Positions 18,687 to 28,127 of a DNA stretch of 64,000 nt are shown piece after piece. The position numbers and the translations under genes are program-made. The notes below the pieces were generated by a model, which did not search any database, was not told the origin of the DNA, and saw nothing but the letters and a program-made list of their open reading frames with translations. The DNA is from Tumebacillus permanentifrigoris (GTDB lineage Bacteria; Bacillota; Bacilli; Tumebacillales; Tumebacillaceae), in assembly GCF_003148565.1 (NCBI RefSeq), contig NZ_QGGL01000002.1, positions 186,001 to 250,000 of the forward strand. The letters run 5' to 3'. Numbering within the stretch: position 1 is the first letter of the stretch; every line of letters begins with the position of its first letter.

Positions 18687-19808
18687 TCAGTGAATCATCC
18701 CGGTTTGCAAGACGGTCACCTCGACCTTGACCTGAAGCTCGGCCTTGCTGTACAGCTCGGATAAGCGTTTGGGTTCCTCCTCGTCCGTTACAAACCCTTT
18801 GGAGCGGTACAACTCCATCAGCCCCAACGGGTCCGATCGATACTCCTGTTGCAACTTGCGGAGGACACCGCTCATCGACCGCTCTAACTTGCTTTTCAGC
18901 GCGGTTTCCAACTTGCGCAGGTTGGGCTCCTGTTCGAGATCAGCATCTCCTGAGTATTCGGAGATCGCCCCTTGGATCGCAAATTTCAAGTTGAAAATCG
19001 GATGACCTTGTTTTTCGGAGATGTCGACTTTGCGCTTGAAGTCCATGTACATGATCACCGCGTGTACTTGTTCACCGGTCTGGTTTTTTTCCTCCAGCTT
19101 GAAATCGACCTCGCCCAAGGCAGCTCCCCCTTGGAGATAGGAGAGCATGCGCGTCTCCTCGGGGTCAAGCCTCCCGACCATCACATCATCGCGGAACACC
19201 GCCACGCCGTCGACGATGACGTCCTCCTTGCCCAATCGTAAGTAGGGCAACACAGGGTCGCGGCCATGATCGTACACATCGTGCAGGAAATGGTACAGAT
19301 TGGTCTTGGGCAACGTGTGTTGCTCCGTCTCCTTGCGCAACATCCGATAGAGATAGATGTCCACGCTCGGTTTGTCCGGGTAGCGCTTGGTGAAAAAGTC
19401 CATCGCCCGCCCGTCGGTGACCGCCAAGTCGATCTGGGACCCGATCTCCACGTCGCGAAACAGTGTGTCGCTATAAGGCATGATCCCGCTCTTCGCCAAC
19501 TTTTCCCCGTAGAGCACGACGCGGATCTGCCCGGAGACAAGCTTGCGTTCACTCATTCGCGAGAGATTGAAGCGCAATTCCTTGGAGGTGGCCCCTCTGC
19601 CGGTCAGCACGTCGATTTTCTCTTGGCCCGTCTCGGTGAAGTTCGGGATGACGACACTGCCGAGGATGTTTTCCTGATCGCCCTTGTCATAGCTGATCGC
19701 TGAGATGACGCCCAATTGTTCCAATTGCCGCTGTTGGCGTTTCCCGCACCCAACGCCCGTGCAGGCGACGGCAAGCGCGAGCGTCAACGCCATCGCGCTT
19801 TTTTTCAT
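18687..19808 (-). CDS. gerC: Ger(x)C family germinant receptor lipoprotein subunit
   Basis: A 373-residue Ger(x)C subunit. The N-terminus is a lipoprotein signal (LALAVACTGVGCGKRQQR) with a cysteine available for lipidation. Downstream are SGQIRVVLYGEKLAKSGIMP, LSYLQGGAALGEVDF and the C-terminal GerAC domain (LVL-type VKVEVTVLQTG). It is the third gene of the receptor operon; its ATG overlaps the gerB stop (ATGA). The complex sits in the spore inner membrane and senses germinants. Confidence 0.9.
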   Translation of the reverse strand: MKKSAMALTLALAVACTGVGCGKRQQRQLEQLGVISAISYDKGDQENILGSVVIPNFTETGQEKIDVLTGRGATSKELRFNLSRMSERKLVSGQIRVVLYGEKLAKSGIMPYSDTLFRDVEIGSQIDLAVTDGRAMDFFTKRYPDKPSVDIYLYRMLRKETEQHTLPKTNLYHFLHDVYDHGRDPVLPYLRLGKEDVIVDGVAVFRDDVMVGRLDPEETRMLSYLQGGAALGEVDFKLEEKNQTGEQVHAVIMYMDFKRKVDISEKQGHPIFNLKFAIQGAISEYSGDADLEQEPNLRKLETALKSKLERSMSGVLRKLQQEYRSDPLGLMELYRSKGFVTDEEEPKRLSELYSKAELQVKVEVTVLQTGMIH

Positions 19809-20950
19809 GACGGCTCCACCCCTTTCTTGCGCAGGACGAGGCTCAAGAGCCAGAGCAGCAGCGGATAGCCGATCATCAGGCCCAGCCCGAGTTTGGAGAG
19901 GAAGTTCAGTTGGGTATTGATCTCCGCTCGCGTGTGTAAAGCATTGGAGAAGACGAGGGCGAGGATGAGGATCAGGCCATAGAGCACCCATTTTTTGACG
20001 GGAATCGTTTTCAACATCCCGTCCACACCAGCCCAGAGATAGGTGCCGGCGGTGTTGACGACCTTGAGAATCCAGACGGCGATGACGATCGTCTCAAATC
20101 GTTCAATAAACGGAACCTGAACATGCTTGAACATCGTCAACATCGGCCAGATCGTCTTGGAAAGTTGCGGCAGGCTGAAGAACATGATCGAAACGACCGC
20201 ATTGATCAAGTAGACGAGCGTCACGGACCAGCTCGCGATCGTGGCCGCTGGCAAGACGTCTTTTTTATACGACACGAAGGGATAGTAGACCATCAGCAGC
20301 TCGAACCCGAGCACGGAGAGTGCCGACAACAAACTGCCTTGGAAGATTCTCGAGATTCCGTTCGACCCGAACGGCAACAAGTAGCTGCTCGAGCCCTCCA
20401 TGATCGGGAAGTAGATCAGCACCAAGATCCACGAGGTCAGGAAAAACGTCATGATCGCATAGCGTCCTAACAATTGAATGCCCGCATAACTCGCATAGAT
20501 CATCGGTACGAGAAAGATCAAGGACAACACCCACGGGGACATCATCGGGTACAACCACGTGTTGACCAACTCTGTAAACGTGCGCAAGGTCATAAAAAAC
20601 GCATACAGACAGTAGCTGGCGAAGGCGAGATTGAAGATCTTGCCGACCCACCGTCCGAACAATTGCTGGTGGATCTCATAGATGCCCATCGTGCGAAAGC
20701 GTTTCAAGAGCAACCACATGAACAGGACGCCCACCTGGGGATACAGACCGGAGATCAGCACCGCCAGCGGCGCATCATGACCTGCTTTGTCCGCGATAAA
20801 GCGCACCATCCCAAGGACTCCGACCCCGATTGGCACCGTATGGAGGAGAAACATCAACTCAATCCCGTTGATGCGGTTGCGAGGGTGCTGTGGATGCTCA
20901 GGTGCATAGGGAGCTGGAGTCTCGCTGTGTCTCACGGCTGCTTCCCTCAT
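19805..20950 (-). CDS. gerB: GerAB/GerB family germinant receptor permease subunit
   Basis: A 381-residue protein of the GerAB (APC-like) family with about ten membrane helices, for example LMFLLHTVPIGVGVLGMVRF and VGVLFMWLLL. In receptors of this type the B subunit binds the germinant. The N-terminal 35 residues are hydrophilic and Pro-rich. The ATG at 20950 overlaps the gerA stop; no good independent ribosome-binding site is seen, which fits translational coupling. A longer open frame upstream overlaps gerA and is not used. Confidence 0.9.
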   Translation of the reverse strand: MREAAVRHSETPAPYAPEHPQHPRNRINGIELMFLLHTVPIGVGVLGMVRFIADKAGHDAPLAVLISGLYPQVGVLFMWLLLKRFRTMGIYEIHQQLFGRWVGKIFNLAFASYCLYAFFMTLRTFTELVNTWLYPMMSPWVLSLIFLVPMIYASYAGIQLLGRYAIMTFFLTSWILVLIYFPIMEGSSSYLLPFGSNGISRIFQGSLLSALSVLGFELLMVYYPFVSYKKDVLPAATIASWSVTLVYLINAVVSIMFFSLPQLSKTIWPMLTMFKHVQVPFIERFETIVIAVWILKVVNTAGTYLWAGVDGMLKTIPVKKWVLYGLILILALVFSNALHTRAEINTQLNFLSKLGLGLMIGYPLLLWLLSLVLRKKGVEPS

Positions 20951-22500
20951 TTCCGTTTCAAGGATGGCGAATTGTTTTTGCGGTTGCGTTTGCTTCGTGT
21001 GAGCATCGGGCGAAACGAGAGCAGTTGCGTCGGCAGGCGCAGGAACGTGTCTTTGAGATCCGCGAGGCGCAACGGAGCAAACGGGCTCATATAAGGCGCG
21101 TGCAACGACGAGAGATTCAAGAGATGGATGAGGATCATCAACACACCAGACGTCAAGCCTAGAAAACCCCACATGCCAGCGAGCACGATGACCGGGAAGC
21201 GCACCACGCGCACAGCGTTGCCCATCACATAACTCGGTGTGACAAATGACGCGAGGGCAGACAGCGAAACGACGATGATCATCACGTTGGACGTGAAGCC
21301 CGCCGACACCGCCGCTTGCCCGATGACGATACCGCCGACGATGCCCATCGTCTGACCGACTTTCGCCGGCAACCGTGCCCCCGCTTCCCGCAGCACCTCC
21401 AGCGTTAATTCGAGGAACAGCGCTTCGTAGAGCGGAGGGAACGGGACTTTGGCACGCGAGAGGGCGATCGTCTTCAACATGTTGGCGGGGATGATCTCAT
21501 AGTGGTACTGCAAAGTCGCGACATAGATGCCCGAAAACGTGATCGAGCCGATCACGCCCATCAAGCGCAACATCCGCACGAGGCTGGAAGCGGCCCACCG
21601 GTTGTAATAATCCTCTGGCGAATGAAAGAACTCGATAAAGGAACTTGGCCCGGTGAAGGCATAGGGGGAGCCCGCGACGATCACGGCCACTTTGCCTTCG
21701 ATCAGCCCGGCAACCACCGAGTCTGGACGCTCACTTAGGTTGTATTGTGGGAACGGTGAGAGCGGTTGGTCGTCCAGCAGTTGTACAAGTTCCCCGGAGC
21801 CGATCAATCCGTCGGTTTCGATGTTGCGGATGCGCTTGATCATCAGTTTCATATACTCGTCATTGACGATGCCCTTGATGCCGAGCACGATGACTTTGGT
21901 CTGTGTGAGGTCACCAACCACCAGCGAAATGATCTCCAGATCGGGCGTCTTGAGCCGCTTGCGAATCAGCGAGATGTTGATCTCCAGCGATTCGCTAAAC
22001 GCTTCCTGCGGTCCCATGACGATCGATTGATTTTCGGCTTTGGACACAGGGCGACTCTGCTCCTTGTCCGTCTTGAAACACTGGAAACGGCTCTGCCCTG
22101 GCAGCGCGACCAACGTCCACCCATCCATCAGCAGCAGAATCGCTTCTGTCAGTTCCTCCACCACTCGCCGTTGCCCGATCGTCACGTACTCGTGGATCAG
22201 ATTCCACGACTTGCCTTGCAGATGCAGGCTTTTCAGTGGACGGATGATGTCGCGCTGCATAACGCTCGTATCGATCATCGACTTGAGATACAGGACTTGT
22301 GGGGCGTGTCGTTCCGTCGTCAGCGATTCGCTGACGACATCAATCGAGTGATTCACAGCGTCCAGCACGCGCTGGGCGTTTTCGCGCGGGTCTTCCGTCA
22401 ACGGCAGTTCGGGAATTTCACGTGAGGCTCCGCGACGGTCATTGAGCCCTTGCCTTTGACTGAGCGTCTTGATCAACCCATTCAACCATTTTGTTGTCAT
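20947..22500 (-). CDS. gerA: GerA/GerAA family germinant receptor subunit
   Basis: A 517-residue GerA-family protein: a soluble N-domain of about 300 residues with SLVVGDLTQTKVIVLGIKGI, then GSPYAFTGPSSFIEFFHSPEDY and a membrane domain with several helices, including ALFLELTLEVLREAGARLP and QTMGIVGGIVIGQAAVSAG, both strongly conserved in GerAA proteins. It is the first gene of a gerA-gerB-gerC operon whose genes overlap by four bases each. The ATG at 22500 is preceded by GGGTGGGAG. Confidence 0.92.
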   Translation of the reverse strand: MTTKWLNGLIKTLSQRQGLNDRRGASREIPELPLTEDPRENAQRVLDAVNHSIDVVSESLTTERHAPQVLYLKSMIDTSVMQRDIIRPLKSLHLQGKSWNLIHEYVTIGQRRVVEELTEAILLLMDGWTLVALPGQSRFQCFKTDKEQSRPVSKAENQSIVMGPQEAFSESLEINISLIRKRLKTPDLEIISLVVGDLTQTKVIVLGIKGIVNDEYMKLMIKRIRNIETDGLIGSGELVQLLDDQPLSPFPQYNLSERPDSVVAGLIEGKVAVIVAGSPYAFTGPSSFIEFFHSPEDYYNRWAASSLVRMLRLMGVIGSITFSGIYVATLQYHYEIIPANMLKTIALSRAKVPFPPLYEALFLELTLEVLREAGARLPAKVGQTMGIVGGIVIGQAAVSAGFTSNVMIIVVSLSALASFVTPSYVMGNAVRVVRFPVIVLAGMWGFLGLTSGVLMILIHLLNLSSLHAPYMSPFAPLRLADLKDTFLRLPTQLLSFRPMLTRSKRNRKNNSPSLKRK

Positions 22501-22560
22501 CTCTCCCACCCATTCATTTCGTGCTCTGCCAATTTTCTCATAGTGTTTCCAGCGATACGA

Positions 22561-22600
22561 AAAAAACCCGCCACCCCCAGTTGGGGACAGCGGGTTTTTC
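22561..22600. terminator. Terminator at the end of the CNNM/CBS gene
   Basis: Nested arms CCCGC..CCCCA and TGGGG..GCGGG between A6 and T6. It ends the minus-strand gene at 22604 and separates it from the ger operon. Confidence 0.8.
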
Positions 22601-22603
22601 CAA

Positions 22604-23950
22604 TTACGCGAGACGTTGGGCTTCTTCGGCATCGACCGACTTGAGGCGCTTGACCGTCAAGCGGGTGACGCGCAGAGAGTCCATCTCGGAGATGATGAAC
22701 TGCAAGTTGTCGACGTTGACTTTCGCGCCGACGTGCGGGGTATTGAATTGCGCATAGACCCAGCCGCCAATCGTGTCGACGTCCTCAGACTCGATGCGCA
22801 ACGAGAAGTATTCGTTGACCTCGTCGATCAGCATCCGCGCATCGATGGAGAGATCCTCTCCGTACATCTCGATGAACGGGCGCTCCTCGTCAAACTCGTC
22901 CTGAATCTCCCCGACGAGCTCCTCCAGAATGTCCTCCGTCGTGACGATCCCAGCGGTGCCGCCGTACTCATCGATGACGATCGCGAGTTCGGAGCGGCTT
23001 TTTTGCAGGATGCGCAGGACGTCCTTGATCGGCATCGACTCGGGGACGGTGACCGGCTTGCGAGCAATCGTCTCCAGCGACAGGTTCTTGCTGCCGTTCA
23101 AGGCGACGGCGTAGAGATCCTTGATGTGGACGATGCCGACGATGTTGTCCTTGTCTTCCTTGGCGAGCGGGAAGCGCGTGTGCTTCTCGGTCTCGGCCTT
23201 GCGCATGTTGTCGTCAAACGGACGGTCAACATACAGACAGAGCATGTCGGTGCGTGGAACCATGATCTCGCGGGCGACGCGGTTCGAAAAGTCAAAGATG
23301 TTGTCGAACAGGATGCGTTCCGTCTCATCCAACATGCCGCTTTCGTGCGACTGTGTGACGATCATCCGGATCTCCTCTTCGTTATGCGCCATCTCAGCTT
23401 CTGTTGCCGGACGAATCCCCAACATCCGCACGAATCCATTCGCGGTGCCGTTGAGCGTCCAGATGAACGGATACATGACCTTGTAGAAAACGATCAGCGG
23501 TCCTGCCGTCCAGAGGACAGTGCCCTCGGATCGGTGAATCGCCAAAGACTTCGGTGCCAACTCCCCGAGCACGATGTGCAGGAAGGTGATGACGAGGAAC
23601 GAGATGATCACAGCGATCGTATGGACAGTCGCTGCCGTGACAGCCAAGTTCAAGTCGTGGAACCAATTGGTGATCAAGGTAGCGATCGTGCTCTCCCCAA
23701 CCCAACCAAGGCCCAGTGAAGCCAGCGTAATACCTAGTTGTGTCGCCGAGAGATAGGCGTCCATTTTGTCGGTGACACCTTGGGCAAATTTCGCCCGTTT
23801 GTTCCCTTCTAAAACCAGCTGTTCAATCCGAGTGGAACGCACCTTGACCATCGCAAACTCGGCTGCGACGAAAAAGCCATTGAGTAACACCAGGAATAAA
23901 ATCAGGGCAATATCAAAAAAGGAAACGGTAGTTCCGAGCGGGTCCTCCAA
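22604..23950 (-). CDS. CNNM/CBS-domain membrane protein (HlyC/CorC family, YhdP/YrkA-like)
   Basis: A 448-residue protein: an N-terminal CNNM (DUF21) membrane domain (LFLVLLNGFFVAAEFAMVKV), paired CBS domains (VPRTDMLCLYVDRPF, LAIVIDEYGGTAGIVTTEDI) and the C-terminal CorC_HlyC domain (EVNEYFSLRIESEDVDTIGG). Family members affect Mg2+ efflux and resistance. The TTG at 23950 is chosen because AGGAG lies seven bases upstream and the length matches B. subtilis relatives; an open frame extends to 24013. Confidence 0.9.
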   Translation of the reverse strand: MEDPLGTTVSFFDIALILFLVLLNGFFVAAEFAMVKVRSTRIEQLVLEGNKRAKFAQGVTDKMDAYLSATQLGITLASLGLGWVGESTIATLITNWFHDLNLAVTAATVHTIAVIISFLVITFLHIVLGELAPKSLAIHRSEGTVLWTAGPLIVFYKVMYPFIWTLNGTANGFVRMLGIRPATEAEMAHNEEEIRMIVTQSHESGMLDETERILFDNIFDFSNRVAREIMVPRTDMLCLYVDRPFDDNMRKAETEKHTRFPLAKEDKDNIVGIVHIKDLYAVALNGSKNLSLETIARKPVTVPESMPIKDVLRILQKSRSELAIVIDEYGGTAGIVTTEDILEELVGEIQDEFDEERPFIEMYGEDLSIDARMLIDEVNEYFSLRIESEDVDTIGGWVYAQFNTPHVGAKVNVDNLQFIISEMDSLRVTRLTVKRLKSVDAEEAQRLA

Positions 23951-24135
23951 GTTCAGGCTCCTGACAAGAAAACGCGAGGGTACGCGTCCTTCCAGCAGGA
24001 ATCCACCTCCCAAGAATAGTGTAGTTAAGGATTAGTATAACACACGTTCGTATACCCTTCCACATCGCGTATTCCCACATTATGCTCCATATGGGGCGAA
24101 AAATGACCGACAGTTGAGAACAGTGCTTCGTCACG

Positions 24136-24164
24136 TTGTCATCGTCTGCCTTCCTTGCTATAAT
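24136..24164 (+). promoter_or_regulatory. SigA promoter of the pyrophosphatase gene
   Basis: TTGTCA, exactly 17 bases, TATAAT, located 44 bases before the start codon. Confidence 0.7.
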
Positions 24165-24207
24165 TAAAATTGGTTTTTATAGAATTGATTGGAGGCTGAC
24201 TTCTACT

Positions 24208-24693
24208 ATGGCAGATTTGATCGTAGACGTGCTGGTCGAGATCCCGACCGGTTCCCAAAACAAGTATGAATTCGACAAGGAGAAAGGCCGCTACATTCTC
24301 GACCGCGTCCTGTTCTCCCCGATGCACTACCCGACCGAATACGGTTACTTGGAAAACACCCTCGCAGAAGACGGCGACCCGGTTGACGTCCTCGTGCTGG
24401 CTTCCTTCCCGACATTCCCGGGCTGCATGATCGAGTCCCGCGTCATCGGCGTGCTGATGATGACTGACGACAAGGGCAAGGACGAGAAACTGCTTGCAGT
24501 TCCGACCCAAGACCCGCGCTTCAAGGAAGTACATACCCTTGATGACGTTGCTCCGCACACGCTCAAGGAAATCCAGCACTTCTTCCAAGTCTACAAAGAC
24601 CTGGAGAACAAAAAAGTGCAAATCGACGGTTGGGAAGGCGTAGAAACTGCCGCTCGCCTGATCGAAGAAGCAAAAGCACGCGTCAGCAAATAA
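24208..24693 (+). CDS. ppa: Inorganic pyrophosphatase (family I)
   Basis: A 161-residue soluble pyrophosphatase with VLVEIPTGSQNKYEFDKE, the signature DGDPVDVLVL (metal-binding aspartates) and KDLENKKVQIDGW. It hydrolyses PPi to drive biosynthesis. The start follows TTGGAGGCTGACTTCTACT. Firmicutes often use the family II enzyme instead; the family I type is the one present here. Confidence 0.95.
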   Translation: MADLIVDVLVEIPTGSQNKYEFDKEKGRYILDRVLFSPMHYPTEYGYLENTLAEDGDPVDVLVLASFPTFPGCMIESRVIGVLMMTDDKGKDEKLLAVPTQDPRFKEVHTLDDVAPHTLKEIQHFFQVYKDLENKKVQIDGWEGVETAARLIEEAKARVSK

Positions 24694-24727
24694 AAAAAAT
24701 CCTGAGTCGAAAGACTCAGGATTTTTT
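24692..24727. terminator. Terminator between ppa and the YuiB-like gene
   Basis: Arms ATCCTGAGTC and GACTCAGGAT around GAAA, flanked by A8 and T6; usable in both directions. Confidence 0.88.
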
Positions 24728-24988
24728 CTAACCAAACATCTTGAATCCGCGGCGTTGCAACGTGCGGATCGTCATCGTCGCGATGATGCCACCGGCGATA
24801 ACCGGAAGCGACAGGATCAACTTGGTCGTGTACGTTTCAAATGCAATCAGGAAATAACCGCCGATCACGATGGCAACCACGCTCGACGTCCACGGGAATT
24901 TTCTCGTCAACATATTGAGAATGAAACCAAAACCGAACGAAGCGATCAGCAACAACAGAAAGACAACCACGAACATAGCAATGTACAA
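24728..24988 (-). CDS. Small YuiB-like membrane protein
   Basis: An 86-residue protein with three membrane helices (MFVVVFLLLLIASFGFGFIL, SSVVAIVIGGYFLIAF, ILSLPVIAGGIIATMT). The GFGFILNMLTRKFPW motif resembles the Bacillus YuiB family of putative membrane proteins. The function is unknown. AGGTGACCTGC precedes the start. Confidence 0.6.
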   Translation of the reverse strand: MYIAMFVVVFLLLLIASFGFGFILNMLTRKFPWTSSVVAIVIGGYFLIAFETYTTKLILSLPVIAGGIIATMTIRTLQRRGFKMFG

Positions 24989-25080
24989 TGCAGGTCACCT
25001 CATTTTTCAATAGATCGAACATATTGTACCACTCTGCACGACACGGGGCAACTTGCCCGCTCAAGAGGAGGAATCCATCG

Positions 25081-25965
25081 ATGGAACAACGCATCGTCTC
25101 GATTTGCCCGAGCAACACGGAGTTGTTGGAGTTGCTAGGTTTGATGGATCGCGTGGTCGGTGTGGACGATTATTCGGACTGGCCAGTTGAAAAGGTCCGC
25201 GACCTGCCGAAGCTCGGCCCGGACTTGAACATCGACATGGACAAACTGGTGGCGCTCCAACCAGACCTCGTCATCGCGTCACTCTCGGTGCCCGGCATGG
25301 AGAAAAACATCGACCGCCTGCAAGCGCTCGGACTGAACTATCTCGTGCTCAACCCGAAAACCTTCGAGGAGATCTACCTCGACATCGCAACCCTTGGCCA
25401 AGCCTGCGGGGTAGAAGACCGCGCACAGGAAGTCATCGCGAGTTTGCGCGGGCGTGTGACGCGCATCACGGAAGCTTTGCAGATTCGAACGCGACAACCA
25501 GACGATCAGAATCCAGAATCTCACGTTGAGGACCCCTCCAATCTGGCATCTCAAGCGTCTTCAGCAAGCATTGCAGCGGCAAGCACCTCTGTTCCAAAGT
25601 TGTATTGGGAATGGTGGCCGCGTCCGTTGATCTCGCCTGGCTCTGTGAACTGGCTGACGGAGTTGTCGCGGTTGGCAGGGGCAGAGAATCTTTTTGCAGA
25701 CAAGCCGGGCGATTCGTACACCGCAGAGCATTCGGAAGTCATCGAGCGCGCGCCTGATTATGTATTTGCCGTCTGGTGTGGCGTACACGCTGACAAAGTC
25801 AAACCCTCGATGATCACCGACCGTCCTGGTTGGGACGTCGTACCCGCCGTTCAGCAGGGCCGAGTGCTCGTGCTGGAGGAAGGCCTGTACTGTCGGCCTT
25901 CCCAACGTTTGTTCGACGGGCTGGAGGAACTGGCCCGCATCATCCACCCAGACTTGAACTTGTAA
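25081..25965 (+). CDS. BtuF-like cobalamin-binding protein without signal peptide
   Basis: A 294-residue periplasmic-binding-protein-fold protein: RIVSICPSNTELLELLGLMD, VGVDDYSDWP, LGPDLNIDMDKLVALQPDLV and LYWEWWPRPLISPGSVNWLT are typical of cobalamin-binding proteins. There is no signal peptide or lipobox, and no ABC permease lies nearby, so it probably stays in the cytoplasm. A Ser/Ala-rich insert of about 35 residues (around residues 140-175) separates the lobes. The start follows AAGAGGAGGAATCCATCG. The next gene's AGGAGG overlaps its stop codon, so the two form an operon. Confidence 0.82.
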   Translation: MEQRIVSICPSNTELLELLGLMDRVVGVDDYSDWPVEKVRDLPKLGPDLNIDMDKLVALQPDLVIASLSVPGMEKNIDRLQALGLNYLVLNPKTFEEIYLDIATLGQACGVEDRAQEVIASLRGRVTRITEALQIRTRQPDDQNPESHVEDPSNLASQASSASIAAASTSVPKLYWEWWPRPLISPGSVNWLTELSRLAGAENLFADKPGDSYTAEHSEVIERAPDYVFAVWCGVHADKVKPSMITDRPGWDVVPAVQQGRVLVLEEGLYCRPSQRLFDGLEELARIIHPDLNL

Positions 25966-25979
25966 GGAGGAACACCAAC

Positions 25980-26459
25980 ATGGCAACAGAACGTGGCGAT
26001 ATCTGGCTGGCTGTCGCTGGCCTCGTGATCAAGGACGACAAAGTCCTCGCCGTCAAAAAATCGTACAGTGCCACCAAGGGACTGTGGACCCTGCCCGGCG
26101 GCTTCGTCAACGCCGATGAGACGGTCGACCAAGCGGCAGCCCGCGAAGTGGTAGAAGAGACTGGGGTGGAAGCTGTTGCGGAAGCGATTGTTGCGGTGCG
26201 CTCGGGCGTGCTGCGTCGCGGCAAGTCTGACACGCTGCTCGTCTTCCGCCTGCGCCCGACTGGTGGCACCGAACTGCGCTGTGAGCGTGAACTGGAAGCG
26301 ATGGAATGGAAGACCCCGCAGGAGCTGATCGAAGACCCGACCACCACCGAATTCCTCGCCGCCCTGATGAAGGAAGCCGTCCAGAATCCCGGCTTGCTAA
26401 CACGCGAGTTCAGCTTCACCCGCGATTACGGGTACGAGTCGTTCCACGTGTTCATCTAA
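25980..26459 (+). CDS. Nudix hydrolase
   Basis: A 159-residue Nudix protein: the Nudix box begins GGFVNADETVDQAAAREVVE and ends ETGV, complete with the metal-binding glutamates. Substrates in this family range from ADP-ribose to NADH and oxidised nucleotides; none can be assigned. The start at 25980 lies 14 bases after the stop of the cobalamin-binding-like gene, with AGGAGG in between. Confidence 0.9.
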   Translation: MATERGDIWLAVAGLVIKDDKVLAVKKSYSATKGLWTLPGGFVNADETVDQAAAREVVEETGVEAVAEAIVAVRSGVLRRGKSDTLLVFRLRPTGGTELRCERELEAMEWKTPQELIEDPTTTEFLAALMKEAVQNPGLLTREFSFTRDYGYESFHVFI

Positions 26460-26483
26460 TTTCATAGGAACACATGCCTGCGC

Positions 26484-26518
26484 AAAAAACGCCCCACACG
26501 TGTGACGGCGTTTTTTTG
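26484..26518 (+). terminator. Terminator after the Nudix gene
   Basis: Arms AAAACGCC and GGCGTTTT enclosing ACACGTGT, followed by seven T. Confidence 0.75.
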
Positions 26519-26541
26519 CTCGACCGCAACGTGCTGACACG

Positions 26542-26575
26542 AAAAAAAGCCCCCACTCGCGGTGGAGGCTTTTTT
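26542..26575 (-). terminator. Terminator after the acyl-CoA ligase gene
   Basis: On the minus strand, arms AAGCCTCCACC and GGTGG..GGCTT-type around GCGAGT, then T7; the gene stop is at 26580. Confidence 0.8.
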
Positions 26576-26579
26576 CGCG

Positions 26580-28103
26580 CTACTGTTGAACGGTTTTGGT
26601 TGTTTCAAGGTTTTTCAGTTCACGGCGCAAGATCTTGCCGGTGGTGTTTTTCGGGAGTTCGTCGAGGATGACGACTTCCTCCGGCACTTTGTAACTCGCC
26701 AGCTGTTCCTTGCAGTAGGCTTTCAGATCGTCTGTGCTCGAGGCGTCTGCTTGCTTGAGCGCAACATAGGCGCGGACTTTCTCGCCGTACTCCGCATCAG
26801 GCAAACCGACGACTGCAGCTTCTGCGACGTTCGGGTGCTTGAACAGCACTTCCTCCACCTCACGCGGGTAGACATTGAAGCCGCCGACGATGATCATGTC
26901 CTTTTTGCGATCGACGATGGTGTAGTACCCATCCTCATCCACCGTCGCAAGGTCTCCCGTATAGAGCCAACCGTCACGAAGCGTCACCGCTGTCTCCTCA
27001 GGACGGTTCAAGTAACCGCGCATCACGTTCGGACCCCGACAGATCAGTTCCCCGATCTCGCCAACACCGCGCTCCTGCCCGTCTTCTCCCATCAGACGAA
27101 CTTCCACATCGATGATCGCCAGGCCGATTGTCCCTGGCTTGCGAACCGCATCGATCGGGTTGAAACAGACGACCGGGGAAGCTTCCGACAGACCATAGCC
27201 TTCGTTGACCTGCACCCCGTACTTCTGTTCGAACGCTTGCATCACCGCGACTGGCATCGCCGAGCCACCAGAGATCGCGATGCGCAACGACTGCAGGTCT
27301 TCCCGCTTGCACTCAGGGTGCTGCACGAGGAAGTTGAACATCGTCGGAACGCCGGCAAAAATCGTCGCCTGCGCCTCACGCGCAACGTTCGCCGTCTCGG
27401 TTGGCGAGAATTTCGGGAACACGATCAACGTCGCGCCACGCGAGATCGGTGCGTTCAAGCACACCGTCATGCAGAACACGTGGAACATCGGCAACACCGT
27501 GATCACGCGGTCTGTCTGCTCGATGCCGAGGAACGTCCCGGCCTGGTAGGCATTGCTGACGAGGTTGCGGTGCGACAACATCGCACCTTTGGGCTTGCCG
27601 GTCGTACCCGAAGTGTACAGCACGACCGCCAAGTCATTCTCGTCGATCGTGACCGCCGGGAGCTCAGCCGGATTCCCCGCCACTTGCGAGAATTCCAACG
27701 CGCCTTCTCCCGCACCCCCAACCAAGATCACCTGTTGCAAGTCCGGCAGCGTCGGGCGCATCATCTGGAACATCGGCGCCATCGGAGCGACCGCGACGAC
27801 CGCTTCTACACCCGCATCCTGGAGGATGAACTGCAATTCACCAGGCGTGTACAGCGGATTGATCGGCACCGAAACTGCCCCGATCCGGGCGATCGCATAG
27901 TACGCGATCACGAATTGCGGACAGTTGCCGAGCAGGATCGCGACTTTGGAACCTTGGCGCAAACCGAGCTGGGTCAGACCGGCTGCAAACGCATCGACCG
28001 CTCCCTCCAATTGTGCGTAGGAGATGTCAGTGCCTTGAAAGTGAATCGCCGTCACGGTCGGAAATGCTTCGGCCGAGTGGCGCAGAGTCAAACTGAGATT
28101 CAC
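26580..28103 (-). CDS. Long-chain fatty acid--CoA ligase (AMP-forming)
   Basis: A 507-residue AMP-binding enzyme with the P-loop VVLYTSGTTGKPKGAMLSH, core motif EGYGLSEASP, YTGDLATVDEDGY, DRKKDMIIVGGFNVYPREVE and the catalytic Lys in PKNTTGKILRREL. It activates fatty acids to acyl-CoA for beta-oxidation or lipid synthesis (LcfB/YhfL type). The GTG at 28103 follows AAGGGGGGATTCTC; upstream codons are unsupported. It lies 71 bases after the enoyl-CoA hydratase gene on the same strand, with a palindromic operator-like site in the gap. Confidence 0.92.
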   Translation of the reverse strand: MNLSLTLRHSAEAFPTVTAIHFQGTDISYAQLEGAVDAFAAGLTQLGLRQGSKVAILLGNCPQFVIAYYAIARIGAVSVPINPLYTPGELQFILQDAGVEAVVAVAPMAPMFQMMRPTLPDLQQVILVGGAGEGALEFSQVAGNPAELPAVTIDENDLAVVLYTSGTTGKPKGAMLSHRNLVSNAYQAGTFLGIEQTDRVITVLPMFHVFCMTVCLNAPISRGATLIVFPKFSPTETANVAREAQATIFAGVPTMFNFLVQHPECKREDLQSLRIAISGGSAMPVAVMQAFEQKYGVQVNEGYGLSEASPVVCFNPIDAVRKPGTIGLAIIDVEVRLMGEDGQERGVGEIGELICRGPNVMRGYLNRPEETAVTLRDGWLYTGDLATVDEDGYYTIVDRKKDMIIVGGFNVYPREVEEVLFKHPNVAEAAVVGLPDAEYGEKVRAYVALKQADASSTDDLKAYCKEQLASYKVPEEVVILDELPKNTTGKILRRELKNLETTKTVQQ

Positions 28104-28127
28104 GAGAATCCCCCCTTGAGTATGGTC

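Noticed and set aside
24989-25080. Looked for a cobalamin riboswitch upstream of the cobalamin-binding-like gene
   Set aside because: The space is only about 90 bases and shows none of the conserved B12-box sequence.
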